This document shows, piece after piece, positions 17,645 through 25,644 of a stretch of 64,000 nt of DNA; position 1 is the first letter of the stretch, and each line of letters opens with the position of its first letter. The DNA is from Spirosoma validum (GTDB lineage Bacteria; Bacteroidota; Bacteroidia; Cytophagales; Spirosomataceae), in NCBI RefSeq assembly GCF_014699035.1, contig NZ_JACXAA010000006.1, forward strand, positions 310,001-374,000. The letters run 5' to 3'. The notes under the pieces were generated by a model. The model was given only the letters and a program-made list of their open reading frames with translations, was not told the origin of the DNA and made no database searches. Made by a program: the position numbers and the translations under genes.

Positions 17645-20017
17645 TTAGAATCGAATTCTTATACCGGCCAGAAAATTACGTCCCGCCTGTGGATAGTAGC
17701 CGTTATCAGCCCTAACCTGACCATCTAAAACGTAGGCATACGTATAACCATTCGACTCATACAGTTCATTCAATACGTTGTTGAGAAGCAACGTAAAGGC
17801 GATTTCCTGTGCAAACTTCGGTTTCACGCTGTAAATCAGGCGAATGTCATTCGTGAAATACGAATTCAGCTTACGGTCTTCGTTCGATGTGTTGTCTAAA
17901 TATTGCTTGCCAACGTATTTCGAGAGCAAACCCAACTCAAGACCTTTTATCGGCGTAAGTAACAACTGTGACCCAGCGATTACATTGGGTGAGAAGGAAA
18001 TATCCGTTTGGCTGTACTGCCGGGTTTCCTGTGGATTATCGCCATTGTCTAAATACTCCGTGAAATTTTTCACCTTATTCTGGCTGAACGTAGCGTTCGC
18101 GTTCCAACGGAGCTGCTTCGCCAGGCGAATACCTAATTCCAGCTCCAGCCCGGCGCGGTAACTCGTCGGTACGTTCACCCGGTTAGCCGCCCCAACATCA
18201 TTCAGTTGCCCGGACAGTACTAACTGATTTCGGTAATTCATGTAATACGCATTGACTGTAACCGCCATCTTTTCCGTCTGTACTTTGTAGCCTGCTTCAT
18301 AATCAACCAGTTTTTCCGATTTGGGGCGACTATCGGGCGATGATTGTGTATAATCGTCGCGATTGGGTTCGCGCTGGCCTACTCCCACCGACGCATAAGC
18401 CGTACTACGATCATTGATCGTGTAGGTTATTCCTGCTTTCGGATTGAAAAACGTCAGCTGGACATCCTGCTGGACATTTTGCAGCTGGCTATTAAAGCCC
18501 AGGAACGAGTAATCAATCCGTCGGATTTGTGCGTCCACAAAGGCATTCAACTTTGGCGTAAACTGATAAAATGCTTTTGCATAGAAATTCGCATCACGCT
18601 TTGTAGCCTTATCGTTGTAGTAACGATCCCGGATATTCGTATTTCCGGCGATACGTGCCCAGATAATTTCACCGTAGTGTTCCCCTTCGTACTGGTTCCA
18701 GCCACCGCCAATGTTTGCCGTTAGCTTTCCGAAACTGGTATAATCCAGTGAAAAGACGCTGCCATAGAAATTATTATCTAACCACCGACGTCGAATAATA
18801 TCGGTTCGACTAATGGTAGAATCGCCAATCACTACGTTGGGCAAACCATACCGGCTAAGTCGATCGTTTGGCCGATATTGTTCGTAATATCCTCTGCCTT
18901 TCGTATAAAACGCCGATACGTTCAGTCGCCAGTTCCGGCTTAGCTCATGGGACGTAATGAGCTGATAATTATCCTGCTGATAATTATCCGTCTCATTATC
19001 ATACGTGTAAACGTTATACGTCCGGTTCGTTTTCAATAGGTTCTCCGGTACTCCTCCCCACGACTGATACGTCTGCTCCTGACCAGAAAAAACGTTTAGC
19101 CGGAAAAAACTTTTTTTCGTGTAATAGCCCCCCGAAACATAAAATGACCGAAGGTCCGAGAAAGCCCGATCGACATACCCATCAGAATAAATTTTCGATA
19201 GCCGGGCATCCAGAACAAAATGATTATTCAGTAAGCCCGTTCCGACCAGTACGTTCACTTTTCGCGTTCCGAACGATCCGGCAGATAGGTTTGCCTCAGC
19301 ATAGGGCTTTTCTTCCAGCTTATTCGTCTGAATATTTACGGATGCCCCAAATGCACCCGCGCCATTCGTCGACGTACCGACGCCCCGCTGAATCTGAACC
19401 GTACTAACTGACGAAGCAAAATCAGGCATATTTACAAAAAACGTTCCCTGCGATTCAGCATCGTTATACGGAATTCCGTTGAGCGTTACGTTGACCCGCG
19501 TGGCATCAGATCCTCGGATACGAATACCGGTATATCCCACGCCAGCACCCGCATCCGATGTCGTAACGATGGAGGGCGTAAAATTGAGCAGTTGCGGAAT
19601 ATCCTGCCCCAGATTCAGTTTATTCAAATCCCGGCGCGTTACGTCGGTGTAGGCAATAGCTGATTTTTGATTGGCCCGTGTTGCGCTCACAACAACTTCG
19701 TCGACCGCAATGGCCGCTTTTTGCAACGTAACGGTAATCGTTGCGTTCTGATTTAGATCGAGCGTTTGAGTTTGTGGATCATAGCCAAGCAGCGAAATAC
19801 GCAAGGATGCAGCACCTGGCCTCACATTCGTGAGTTGAAATGCTCCATTCGCATCGGTAAACGTACCTTTATACGTCCCTTCTATTACGATAGCTGCTCC
19901 GGGTAACGTACCGCCATCAGCATCGTTGACGGTTCCGGTAATAGTCATCTGCGCCCAGGCAGAAACGACAGATAGCCAAGCTATCAAAGTAAGAAGATAG
20001 GTCGTCGGTTTTTTCAT
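17645..20017 (-). CDS. TonB-dependent outer-membrane receptor, probably for thiamin or a thiamin precursor
   Basis: The 790-residue protein has a signal peptide (1-22, AWAQ). A carboxypeptidase-regulatory-like domain covers ~23-105 (TGTVNDADGGTLPGAAIVI). A plug domain covers ~110-230, with IRIRGSDATRVNVTLNGIPY and NGAGAFGASVNIQT. A long beta barrel ends in RNFLAGIRIRF. The terminal aromatic residue and the ~20 barrel strands fit an active transporter. The 5' leader contains a TPP riboswitch, so expression should fall when thiamin pyrophosphate is plentiful. The inferred substrate is therefore thiamin or a related compound. TPP-switch-controlled TonB receptors are a known pattern in Bacteroidota. 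Confidence 0.93.
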   Translation of the reverse strand: MKKPTTYLLTLIAWLSVVSAWAQMTITGTVNDADGGTLPGAAIVIEGTYKGTFTDANGAFQLTNVRPGAASLRISLLGYDPQTQTLDLNQNATITVTLQKAAIAVDEVVVSATRANQKSAIAYTDVTRRDLNKLNLGQDIPQLLNFTPSIVTTSDAGAGVGYTGIRIRGSDATRVNVTLNGIPYNDAESQGTFFVNMPDFASSVSTVQIQRGVGTSTNGAGAFGASVNIQTNKLEEKPYAEANLSAGSFGTRKVNVLVGTGLLNNHFVLDARLSKIYSDGYVDRAFSDLRSFYVSGGYYTKKSFFRLNVFSGQEQTYQSWGGVPENLLKTNRTYNVYTYDNETDNYQQDNYQLITSHELSRNWRLNVSAFYTKGRGYYEQYRPNDRLSRYGLPNVVIGDSTISRTDIIRRRWLDNNFYGSVFSLDYTSFGKLTANIGGGWNQYEGEHYGEIIWARIAGNTNIRDRYYNDKATKRDANFYAKAFYQFTPKLNAFVDAQIRRIDYSFLGFNSQLQNVQQDVQLTFFNPKAGITYTINDRSTAYASVGVGQREPNRDDYTQSSPDSRPKSEKLVDYEAGYKVQTEKMAVTVNAYYMNYRNQLVLSGQLNDVGAANRVNVPTSYRAGLELELGIRLAKQLRWNANATFSQNKVKNFTEYLDNGDNPQETRQYSQTDISFSPNVIAGSQLLLTPIKGLELGLLSKYVGKQYLDNTSNEDRKLNSYFTNDIRLIYSVKPKFAQEIAFTLLLNNVLNELYESNGYTYAYVLDGQVRADNGYYPQAGRNFLAGIRIRF

Positions 20018-20085
20018 GACGAAAAAGCATGACGATAGGCAAAGGGGCCAAACCTACCTTTGGTTAAATGATAAATATGATAAGA

Positions 20086-20166
20086 ATTCCAGTTCCCTTC
20101 GTAGCATTACCTGCGCAGGTTCAATGGGTATAATCTCAGCCCGTTGTTTTAGGGCACCCCTTATTT
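20086..20166 (-). promoter_or_regulatory. TPP (THI-box) riboswitch in the leader of the TonB receptor gene
   Basis: Read on the minus strand, the segment carries the conserved THI elements in order: GGGGTGCC, then CTGAGA, an ACCC turn, GAACCTG, TAATGC and AGGGAA. These are the pyrimidine-sensor and pyrophosphate-sensor loops of the TPP aptamer. It ends about 70 bases before the receptor start codon. No clear terminator hairpin was seen between aptamer and ATG, so control of translation initiation is more likely. Confidence 0.95.
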
Positions 20167-20179
20167 AAGATTAGCGGGC

Positions 20180-20187
20180 CAAAGTTA
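20180..20187 (-). promoter_or_regulatory. -7 box (TAACTTTG) upstream of the TPP riboswitch
   Basis: Read on the minus strand, TAACTTTG matches TAnnTTTG and lies about 14 bases before the first aptamer bases. That is where the transcript should begin if the whole aptamer is to be transcribed. A CTTG about 17 bases further upstream could be the -33 element. Confidence 0.6.
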
Positions 20188-20251
20188 ATTTAATTTTAAC
20201 AAAACAAGACCTTGTATCAAGCGTTTCTTTTAGTAACCACTATAGTCACGT

Positions 20252-20494
20252 ATGAGCGAATTTGATTTAGTTGTGCTGCAGGAAGATGTGACTAACGGGC
20301 GTCTGAAAGCAGGCGATGTCGGTACGATTTTAACGGTCTACAATGAAGGAAAAGCCTTCGAAGTTGAGTTTGTCACGTTGACCGGCGAAGTGATAGCTGT
20401 TGAAACGTTATTACCTCGCCAGATTCGTCCGGTACGGGCGTCTGAAGTTATGACGGTGCGAGATACCTGCCTGCAGGAAGAAAATGATTCGTAA
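20252..20494 (+). CDS. DUF4926 small protein
   Basis: The 80-residue protein matches the DUF4926 pattern: FDLVVLQEDVTNGRLKAGDVGTI, then KAFEVEFVTLTGEVIAVETL and QIRPV. Its predicted fold is a small beta barrel. DUF4926 proteins often occur beside toxins or as small stand-alone proteins, and no activity is established. It lies 67 bases before the TPR gene, which has its own promoter match, and is divergent from the TPP riboswitch. No toxin partner is visible. Confidence 0.85.
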   Translation: MSEFDLVVLQEDVTNGRLKAGDVGTILTVYNEGKAFEVEFVTLTGEVIAVETLLPRQIRPVRASEVMTVRDTCLQEENDS

Positions 20495-20534
20495 ACTTTT
20501 GAGGCTTACGCTTTTCCACTATGGTAAATATTCC

Positions 20535-20542
20535 TAATTTTG
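20535..20542 (+). promoter_or_regulatory. -7 box (TAATTTTG) for the TPR gene
   Basis: TAATTTTG matches TAnnTTTG and lies 19 bases before the ATG at 20562. This is consistent with a short leader. Confidence 0.55.
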
Positions 20543-20561
20543 CAGTCCAAATTGCAAAAGC

Positions 20562-21257
20562 ATGAGTAAGAAGAACACCGGAATGGAGTTTTTGGAAGAC
20601 CCGGACGCACTGGCCGGTCAATTTGAGCGGGCTGAAGATTTTTTCGACCAGTATCGTAACATCGTCTTTGGCGTACTGGGAGGTATCGTTCTGTTAATTG
20701 TTGGTTTCGTTGGCTATCGGTATTACGTAGGTAGCCAGGATGAAACGGCCCAGGCTGAAATGTTTCCAGCCGTTTATAAACTTGAAGCTGATTCGCTCAA
20801 GAAAGCGCTGAATGGCGACGGTAAAAGCGCCGGGCTCCTGTCCGTTGCTGATAATTACGGATCAACGCCCGCTGGTAACCTGGCGGAGTTCTATGCCGGT
20901 GCCGGTTTATTGAAAGACGGTAAATACGACGAAGCGATTGAGCGCCTGAAGAGTTTTAGCTCGTCGGACCTGTTGGTGCAGGCTCGTGCCTATGCGCTTA
21001 TCGGTGATGCGTATATGGAAAAGAAGAGCTTCGACGAAGCAACGGATTATTACCAAAAAGCGGCTGATTATAAGCCCAATAAATTCTTTACGCCCGGTTA
21101 TCTGTTGAAATTAGCTATTGCTCAGGAGCAAGCTAAACAGAACGATAAGGCCGTAGAGACATATACGAACATTATTGAAAAATACGGACAATCCGCTGAA
21201 GCTGTCAATGCGAAGAAGTATAAATCCATGCTTGAAGCCATGGTCGGTGAGTCATAA
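20562..21257 (+). CDS. membrane-anchored tetratricopeptide-repeat protein (YfgM-like)
   Basis: The 231-residue protein has a cytoplasmic N-terminus and one membrane anchor (residues ~34-54, IVFGVLGGIVLLIVGFVGYR). A helical TPR-like region runs to the end: LAEFYAGAGLLKDGKYDEAIERL, then ARAYALIGDAYMEKKSFDEATDYYQKA. This is the layout of YfgM-type proteins, which act with chaperones at the secretion machinery in E. coli. That function is only inferred here. It precedes ribH, with a terminator between, so the two appear to be separate transcripts despite their proximity. Confidence 0.87.
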   Translation: MSKKNTGMEFLEDPDALAGQFERAEDFFDQYRNIVFGVLGGIVLLIVGFVGYRYYVGSQDETAQAEMFPAVYKLEADSLKKALNGDGKSAGLLSVADNYGSTPAGNLAEFYAGAGLLKDGKYDEAIERLKSFSSSDLLVQARAYALIGDAYMEKKSFDEATDYYQKAADYKPNKFFTPGYLLKLAIAQEQAKQNDKAVETYTNIIEKYGQSAEAVNAKKYKSMLEAMVGES

Positions 21258-21279
21258 GCGTATTTAACACAATACCACT

Positions 21280-21313
21280 AAGGACAAAACCGACCAAGTT
21301 TTGTCCTTTTTTT
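21280..21313 (+). terminator. intrinsic terminator after the TPR gene
   Basis: The arms 21280-21290 and 21298-21308 pair perfectly around a 7-nt loop and are followed by a T run. Confidence 0.92.
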
Positions 21314-21379
21314 ATGACCACTTTAACAGTCCAGAGTAGTACCTGACAATCTTACACATCCGTTAAATCCCGATTTAGC

Positions 21380-21880
21380 ATGGCCAGTGCCGAAAAAAGC
21401 CTAAGTGTCTTTTCAACAGACGAATTACCAGATGTCAGCTATCGACGATTCGCAATTCTCGTTTCAGAATGGAATACCGACGTAACGGAAGCCCTCTTTA
21501 ACGGGGCTTACCAAACCTTACTCCAGCACGGCGCTAAGGCTGAACATATTATCCGGGGTAACGTACCAGGTAGCTATGAATTAAGTCTGGGGGCACAATG
21601 GTTTGCCCAACGAGATGATATTGACGCCGTGATTGCCCTTGGCTGCGTTATTCAGGGTGAAACCAAACATAATGATTATATCAACCATGCGGTGGCTCAA
21701 GGCTTGACCAACGTTGGTCTTAAAACCGGCAAGCCAGTCATTTTTGGCGTTTTAACGCCAAACGACCAGCAGCAGGCGATTGACCGGGCAGGTGGTAAAC
21801 ACGGTAACAAGGGTGACGAAGCCGCTATCACAGCCATCAAAATGCTCGGATTACAACAACAGGTTTATACTAAATTCTAA
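21380..21880 (+). CDS. ribH: 6,7-dimethyl-8-ribityllumazine synthase
   Basis: This 166-residue protein carries the lumazine synthase signature: LVSEWN (~28-33), then NVPGSYELSLGAQW (~60-74), CVIQGETKHNDYI (~93-105) and FGVLTPNDQQQAIDRAGGKHGNKG (~120-143). It condenses 5-amino-6-ribitylamino-uracil with dihydroxybutanone phosphate in the penultimate step of riboflavin synthesis. Length and motif spacing are normal. Other rib genes are not in the window. No FMN riboswitch is visible upstream, and expression is probably constitutive. lysC starts 59 bases downstream. Confidence 0.96.
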   Translation: MASAEKSLSVFSTDELPDVSYRRFAILVSEWNTDVTEALFNGAYQTLLQHGAKAEHIIRGNVPGSYELSLGAQWFAQRDDIDAVIALGCVIQGETKHNDYINHAVAQGLTNVGLKTGKPVIFGVLTPNDQQQAIDRAGGKHGNKGDEAAITAIKMLGLQQQVYTKF

Positions 21881-21939
21881 TTTTGACTGGGTGAATTTTC
21901 TGCTGTGCCATTCACTCAGTCAGTCATTCAACATTAACC

Positions 21940-23265
21940 ATGCACGTCTGGAAATTTGGCGGTACGTCGGTTGGTAAGCCCGAGCGTATGAAGTCCATCC
22001 GTAATCTGATTACTGAAGACGATACTCGTAAAATTGTCGTCTTGTCGGCCTTGTCCGGCTCTACAAATGCCTTGTTAGCGATCGGTGAATCGCTTAAAGC
22101 CAACGATGATGCCGATGCAAATGAAAAAATCGACACGCTCAAAGTACACTATGATGCTTTTATTGCCGATCTCTACAAAACGGTAGCAGGTAAAGCAGCC
22201 GGCCAGAAAATCATTGATAACGAGTTTTCATTTATTCGTTCCTTGGTGGGCATCAAGCCTTTTACGCTGAAGCAGGAAAAAGAATTAGTAGCCGAAGGCG
22301 AATTGCTGAGTACGCAGATTTTTCAAGCGTATCTGGAAGAAGAAGGTGTAACAGCTACGTTACTACCGGCGCTGGAATTCATGCGGATCGACGCCGATAA
22401 TGAGCCTGAAATTCCATTTACGGAACAAAAGCTGGCCGAAATACTGCCGCAACATGAGAATAAGCAGATTATTGTAACGCAGGGCTTTATTTGCCGGAAT
22501 CCACGTGGCGAAGTCGATAATCTTAAGCGGGGCGGCTCCGATTATACAGCCTCATTGATTGGTGGAGCCATTCGCGCCGAGGAAATCCAGATCTGGACCG
22601 ATATTGACGGTATGCACAATAATGACCCGCGTATCGTAAAAAATACGTTTCCCGTACGTGAATTAACGTTTGACGAAGCCGCAGAACTAGCCTATTTCGG
22701 AGCGAAGATTCTACATCCCTCGACGATTACGCCCGCCCGGATGTTTGGTGTTCCGGTACGGCTGAAAAATACGATGGAGCCCAGCGCGCCCGGTACGCTT
22801 ATCGCGGATCGCACCTCAAGCGAAGTATTTAAAGCGATCGCGGCTAAAGATGGCATCACCGCTTTGTACATTCACTCGACGCGTATGCTGAATGCCTACG
22901 GTTTCCTACGTCGAATTTTCGAGATTTTCGAGAAGTACAAAACGCCGGTCGATATGATCACGACGTCGGAAGTGTCGGTGTCGGTAACGATTGACAATAC
23001 GGACCGGATTCAGGAAATTTCGGACGAGTTGAGCACGTTCTGTACACTGGAAGAGCCAGACTTTGATCAAACGATTATTTGCATCGTCGGCAATTTCAGC
23101 GCTGACAACGAAGGCGTAGCGGTCCGTGTTTTCAACGCGATGAAAAACATCCCTATTCGGATGGTTTCTTACGGAGGCACTGAAAGTAACCTATCGTTAC
23201 TGGTTCATGGTAAGTACAAAGCCGACGCGCTGAATGCCTTAAACGACGGATTATTTTCGGCGTAA
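21940..23265 (+). CDS. lysC: aspartate kinase (monofunctional, two ACT domains)
   Basis: The 441-residue protein starts with the kinase motif KFGGTSVGKPERM. It has GFICRNPRGEVDNLKRGGSDYTA near 185-207 and IWTDIDGMHNNDPRIV near 219-234, the ATP- and aspartate-binding regions. Residues ~300-441 form tandem ACT domains (SEVSVSVTIDN, then GNFSADNEGVAVRVFNAM), which usually bind lysine or threonine for feedback inhibition. It phosphorylates aspartate at the entry to lysine, threonine and methionine synthesis. It is not fused to homoserine dehydrogenase. The MNT/HEPN pair begins 60 bases downstream. Confidence 0.95.
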   Translation: MHVWKFGGTSVGKPERMKSIRNLITEDDTRKIVVLSALSGSTNALLAIGESLKANDDADANEKIDTLKVHYDAFIADLYKTVAGKAAGQKIIDNEFSFIRSLVGIKPFTLKQEKELVAEGELLSTQIFQAYLEEEGVTATLLPALEFMRIDADNEPEIPFTEQKLAEILPQHENKQIIVTQGFICRNPRGEVDNLKRGGSDYTASLIGGAIRAEEIQIWTDIDGMHNNDPRIVKNTFPVRELTFDEAAELAYFGAKILHPSTITPARMFGVPVRLKNTMEPSAPGTLIADRTSSEVFKAIAAKDGITALYIHSTRMLNAYGFLRRIFEIFEKYKTPVDMITTSEVSVSVTIDNTDRIQEISDELSTFCTLEEPDFDQTIICIVGNFSADNEGVAVRVFNAMKNIPIRMVSYGGTESNLSLLVHGKYKADALNALNDGLFSA

Positions 23266-23325
23266 TTTTGCGACTAGACTTATACGGTTTTTGACACTTT
23301 ATAGGTCTCTTACAGATCAGTTACT

Positions 23326-23634
23326 ATGACCGACGAACTATTCTTACAGGAAGTTAAGCGGTATGTCCACGAAATCGACCCGCAGGCCGAAGTATGGCTC
23401 TTTGGATCGCGGGCACGGGGCGACGCACGTGATGACTCGGATTGGGATTTTTTGGTGCTGACAGAGCAGTCTGTTAATAGGGTCTTTAAATACAAAGTGT
23501 GGGACCATCTAAATGATTTAGAACTACTTGCAGAACGGGTTATGAGTACTCGTGTACAGAATAAAACGGACTGGGAAGATGTTGAGGTCACTGATTTGTA
23601 TCAGAACATCAAGGATGACGGCAGGCGATTATGA
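23326..23634 (+). CDS. MNT-type minimal nucleotidyltransferase (putative antitoxin partner)
   Basis: This 102-residue protein has the polymerase-beta-like motif GSRARGDARDDSDWDFLVL (residues ~27-45), in which GS is followed by DWD at the expected spacing. The end, TDLYQNIKDDG, is typical of MNT domains paired with HEPN proteins. In characterised MntA/HepT systems the MNT protein AMPylates its HEPN toxin and neutralises it, so that role is possible here. The stop overlaps the HEPN start by four bases (ATGA), which is strong evidence of co-translation. The pair lies between lysC and serS. Confidence 0.9.
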   Translation: MTDELFLQEVKRYVHEIDPQAEVWLFGSRARGDARDDSDWDFLVLTEQSVNRVFKYKVWDHLNDLELLAERVMSTRVQNKTDWEDVEVTDLYQNIKDDGRRL

Positions 23635-24023
23635 AAAAGAGCAAAGAAGAAACACTGACATTTAGACTAAATAAGTCAGATGCGGTGTTGAACGAAGCCA
23701 AATCGCTTATTAACAATAAACAGTGGGAAGGCGCCGTGAATAGACTTTATTATAGCGCTTTCCACGCAGTATCAGCCTTAATGTTACACCGGAACATTCG
23801 AATTAAAGCTCATGCAGGCGCAAAGGCAATGTTCGAATTGCATGTAATAAAATCTGGAGAAGTTGACGCAAAATGGTCAAAATTTTATACTAGACTTTTT
23901 GAGAACCGTAACGACAGTGATTATGAAGACTTCGCCATCTTCACCGAAGAAGATGTATTACCTCTAGTACCACAAACTCAAGAATTTATTGACGTTATCA
24001 AGCGTCTTATCAATACAAACTAA
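23631..24023 (+). CDS. HEPN-domain protein (UPF0332-like; putative toxin partner)
   Basis: The 130-residue protein has the HEPN pattern: AVNRLYYSAFHAVSALMLH (~33-51) and LFENRNDSDYEDFAIFTEEDV (~90-110). The canonical HEPN RNase motif is R-x4-6-H. Here the equivalent segment reads RNDSDY, with Tyr where His is expected, as is common in the UPF0332 subgroup. RNase activity is therefore uncertain. It overlaps the MNT gene at its start. Its TAA stop overlaps the serS ATG by one base (TAATG), so the three genes are likely translated from one mRNA. It could be a toxin-antitoxin module or a pair co-opted for regulation. Confidence 0.88.
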   Translation: MKKSKEETLTFRLNKSDAVLNEAKSLINNKQWEGAVNRLYYSAFHAVSALMLHRNIRIKAHAGAKAMFELHVIKSGEVDAKWSKFYTRLFENRNDSDYEDFAIFTEEDVLPLVPQTQEFIDVIKRLINTN

Positions 24024-25294
24024 TGCTTCAACTACCCTTCATTCGCGATAATAAAGAGACTGTGTTAGCAGGCCTTCGTAAGCGGCATTTTCCGAATGCC
24101 GACGCTACCGTTGAGCAGGTACTTGCGCTCGATCAGCAACGGCGCGATACTCAACGCGAACTTGACGATATACTGGCTCAATCAAATGCTAAAGCAGGTC
24201 AGATTGGTGCTCTGATGAAAGCGGGCGATAAAACGGCCGCTGAAGCCGCTAAAGTAGAGACCGCGAGTTTGAAAGCCCGCTCAAAAGATCTTGCCGATAC
24301 GTTACGTCAGCTCGAAGCCGATCAACAATCAGTTCTGGTAACATTACCCAACATACCCCACACTAGCGTTCCTGAAGGACGTAGTGCTGAAGATAATGAA
24401 GTGGTGCTGGAACACGGGGAGAAACCAACCCTTCACGCGGGTGCTCAACCTCACTGGGAATTGATCAAGAAGTATGATATAATCGATTTTGAGCTGGGCG
24501 TCAAAATTTCGGGAGCTGGCTTTCCAGTATACAAAGGGAAAGGTGCTCGGATTCAGCGGGCAATGATCAATTTCTTTCTTGATGAGGCTCTGAAAGCGGG
24601 GTATATCGAAGTGCAGCCACCGATTGTCGTGAATGAGGATTCTGGTTTCGGAACAGGACAATTGCCAGATAAAGAGGGGCAGATGTACTACGTTACGGAA
24701 GATAAACTCTATCTGATTCCTACGGCGGAAGTACCCATCACGAATATCTACCGTGACGTTATTTTGCCCGAGAACCAACTCCCCGTCAAAAATGTGGGCT
24801 ATACACCCTGTTTTCGGCGCGAAGCGGGCTCATGGGGAGCACATGTGCGGGGGCTAAATCGCCTACATCAGTTCGACAAAGTTGAAATTGTTCGCATCGA
24901 GAAGCCCGGGAATTCATATGCAGCTTTGGAAGAAATGAGTCAGCATGTACAGGGACTGCTACAAAAGCTGGAGCTACCCTATCGCGTACTACGTCTTTCT
25001 GGAGGTGACATGGGCTTTACGTCAGCGCTGACCTATGACATGGAAGTCTGGTCAGCGGCTCAACAACGTTGGTTGGAAGTTAGCTCGGTCTCAAACTTTG
25101 AAACGTATCAGGCTAATCGACTTAGACTACGCTCGAAAGTTGAGGGCAAAATGCAGCTACTGCATACGCTAAACGGTTCTGCCCTGGCGCTACCACGTAT
25201 CCTGGCCTCAATTTTGGAAAATAACCAGACATCAGCGGGCATTCGGATTCCGAGTGTACTGGTGCCATACTGTGGCTTTGATACAATCAGTTAA
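24023..25294 (+). CDS. serS: seryl-tRNA synthetase
   Basis: The 423-residue protein has the N-terminal coiled-coil tRNA-binding arm (residues ~30-105) and a class II catalytic core. Motif 2 is TPCFRREAGSWGAHVRGLNR (~257-276) with HQFDKVEIV following. Motif 3 is NGSALALPRILASILENNQ near the end. Motif 1 is less obvious, around residues 165-200. It charges tRNA-Ser and tRNA-Sec-type acceptors with serine and is essential. The ATG overlaps the HEPN stop by one base and no separate promoter is visible, so translation may depend on the upstream pair. The stop overlaps the convergent small gene by four bases. Confidence 0.95.
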   Translation: MLQLPFIRDNKETVLAGLRKRHFPNADATVEQVLALDQQRRDTQRELDDILAQSNAKAGQIGALMKAGDKTAAEAAKVETASLKARSKDLADTLRQLEADQQSVLVTLPNIPHTSVPEGRSAEDNEVVLEHGEKPTLHAGAQPHWELIKKYDIIDFELGVKISGAGFPVYKGKGARIQRAMINFFLDEALKAGYIEVQPPIVVNEDSGFGTGQLPDKEGQMYYVTEDKLYLIPTAEVPITNIYRDVILPENQLPVKNVGYTPCFRREAGSWGAHVRGLNRLHQFDKVEIVRIEKPGNSYAALEEMSQHVQGLLQKLELPYRVLRLSGGDMGFTSALTYDMEVWSAAQQRWLEVSSVSNFETYQANRLRLRSKVEGKMQLLHTLNGSALALPRILASILENNQTSAGIRIPSVLVPYCGFDTIS

Positions 25295-25566
25295 CAATCA
25301 CAGGAATAATTACCGTAGCCAGGGTATTTAGGAGACAACCTGCCCGAAATACTCACTACACGATCGAGCGGGATAACATCACCGGTAGCTAGTTCAAGTT
25401 GCTCAAATTCTCCTTCTTGAAGAAGTTGCTTGATCGTTACGTCGGTTTTGATAAACTCGTTCAAATCGGTCAGATATTCGATTCGGACGAATTTCCCTGG
25501 AATAATAGCCGATCGGAAGGCGGTATCGGATACAAAAAAGTCGGGTTGATTCAAGTTCGTTTCCAT
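25291..25566 (-). CDS. small protein of unknown function
   Basis: This 91-residue protein is not confidently assigned. The centre (FVRIEYLTDLNEFIKTDVTI, residues ~26-45) and ATGDVIPLDRVVSISG (~60-75) give a short beta-rich pattern. It loosely recalls Rof-like Rho-binding modulators. It ends with a cysteine pair (SCDC). It begins with a plain ATG at 25564-25566. Its 3' end overlaps serS by four bases on the opposite strand. The next gene upstream in its orientation would be separated by the promoter-like spacer at 25567-25602. Family membership is a guess. Confidence 0.6.
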   Translation of the reverse strand: METNLNQPDFFVSDTAFRSAIIPGKFVRIEYLTDLNEFIKTDVTIKQLLQEGEFEQLELATGDVIPLDRVVSISGRLSPKYPGYGNYSCDC

Positions 25567-25602
25567 ATACAGATAACAATTCAGGAGTACGAAACGTGCT
25601 AC

Positions 25603-25643
25603 AAACGAAGATGCCTCGAGTTAATCCCGAGGCATCTTCGTTT
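25603..25643 (-). terminator. hairpin terminator after the DUF349 gene
   Basis: The 16-nt arms 25603-25618 and 25628-25643 pair perfectly around a 9-nt loop. The hairpin begins one base beyond the DUF349 stop, with A/T runs on both sides. Confidence 0.88.
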
Positions 25644-25644
25644 A

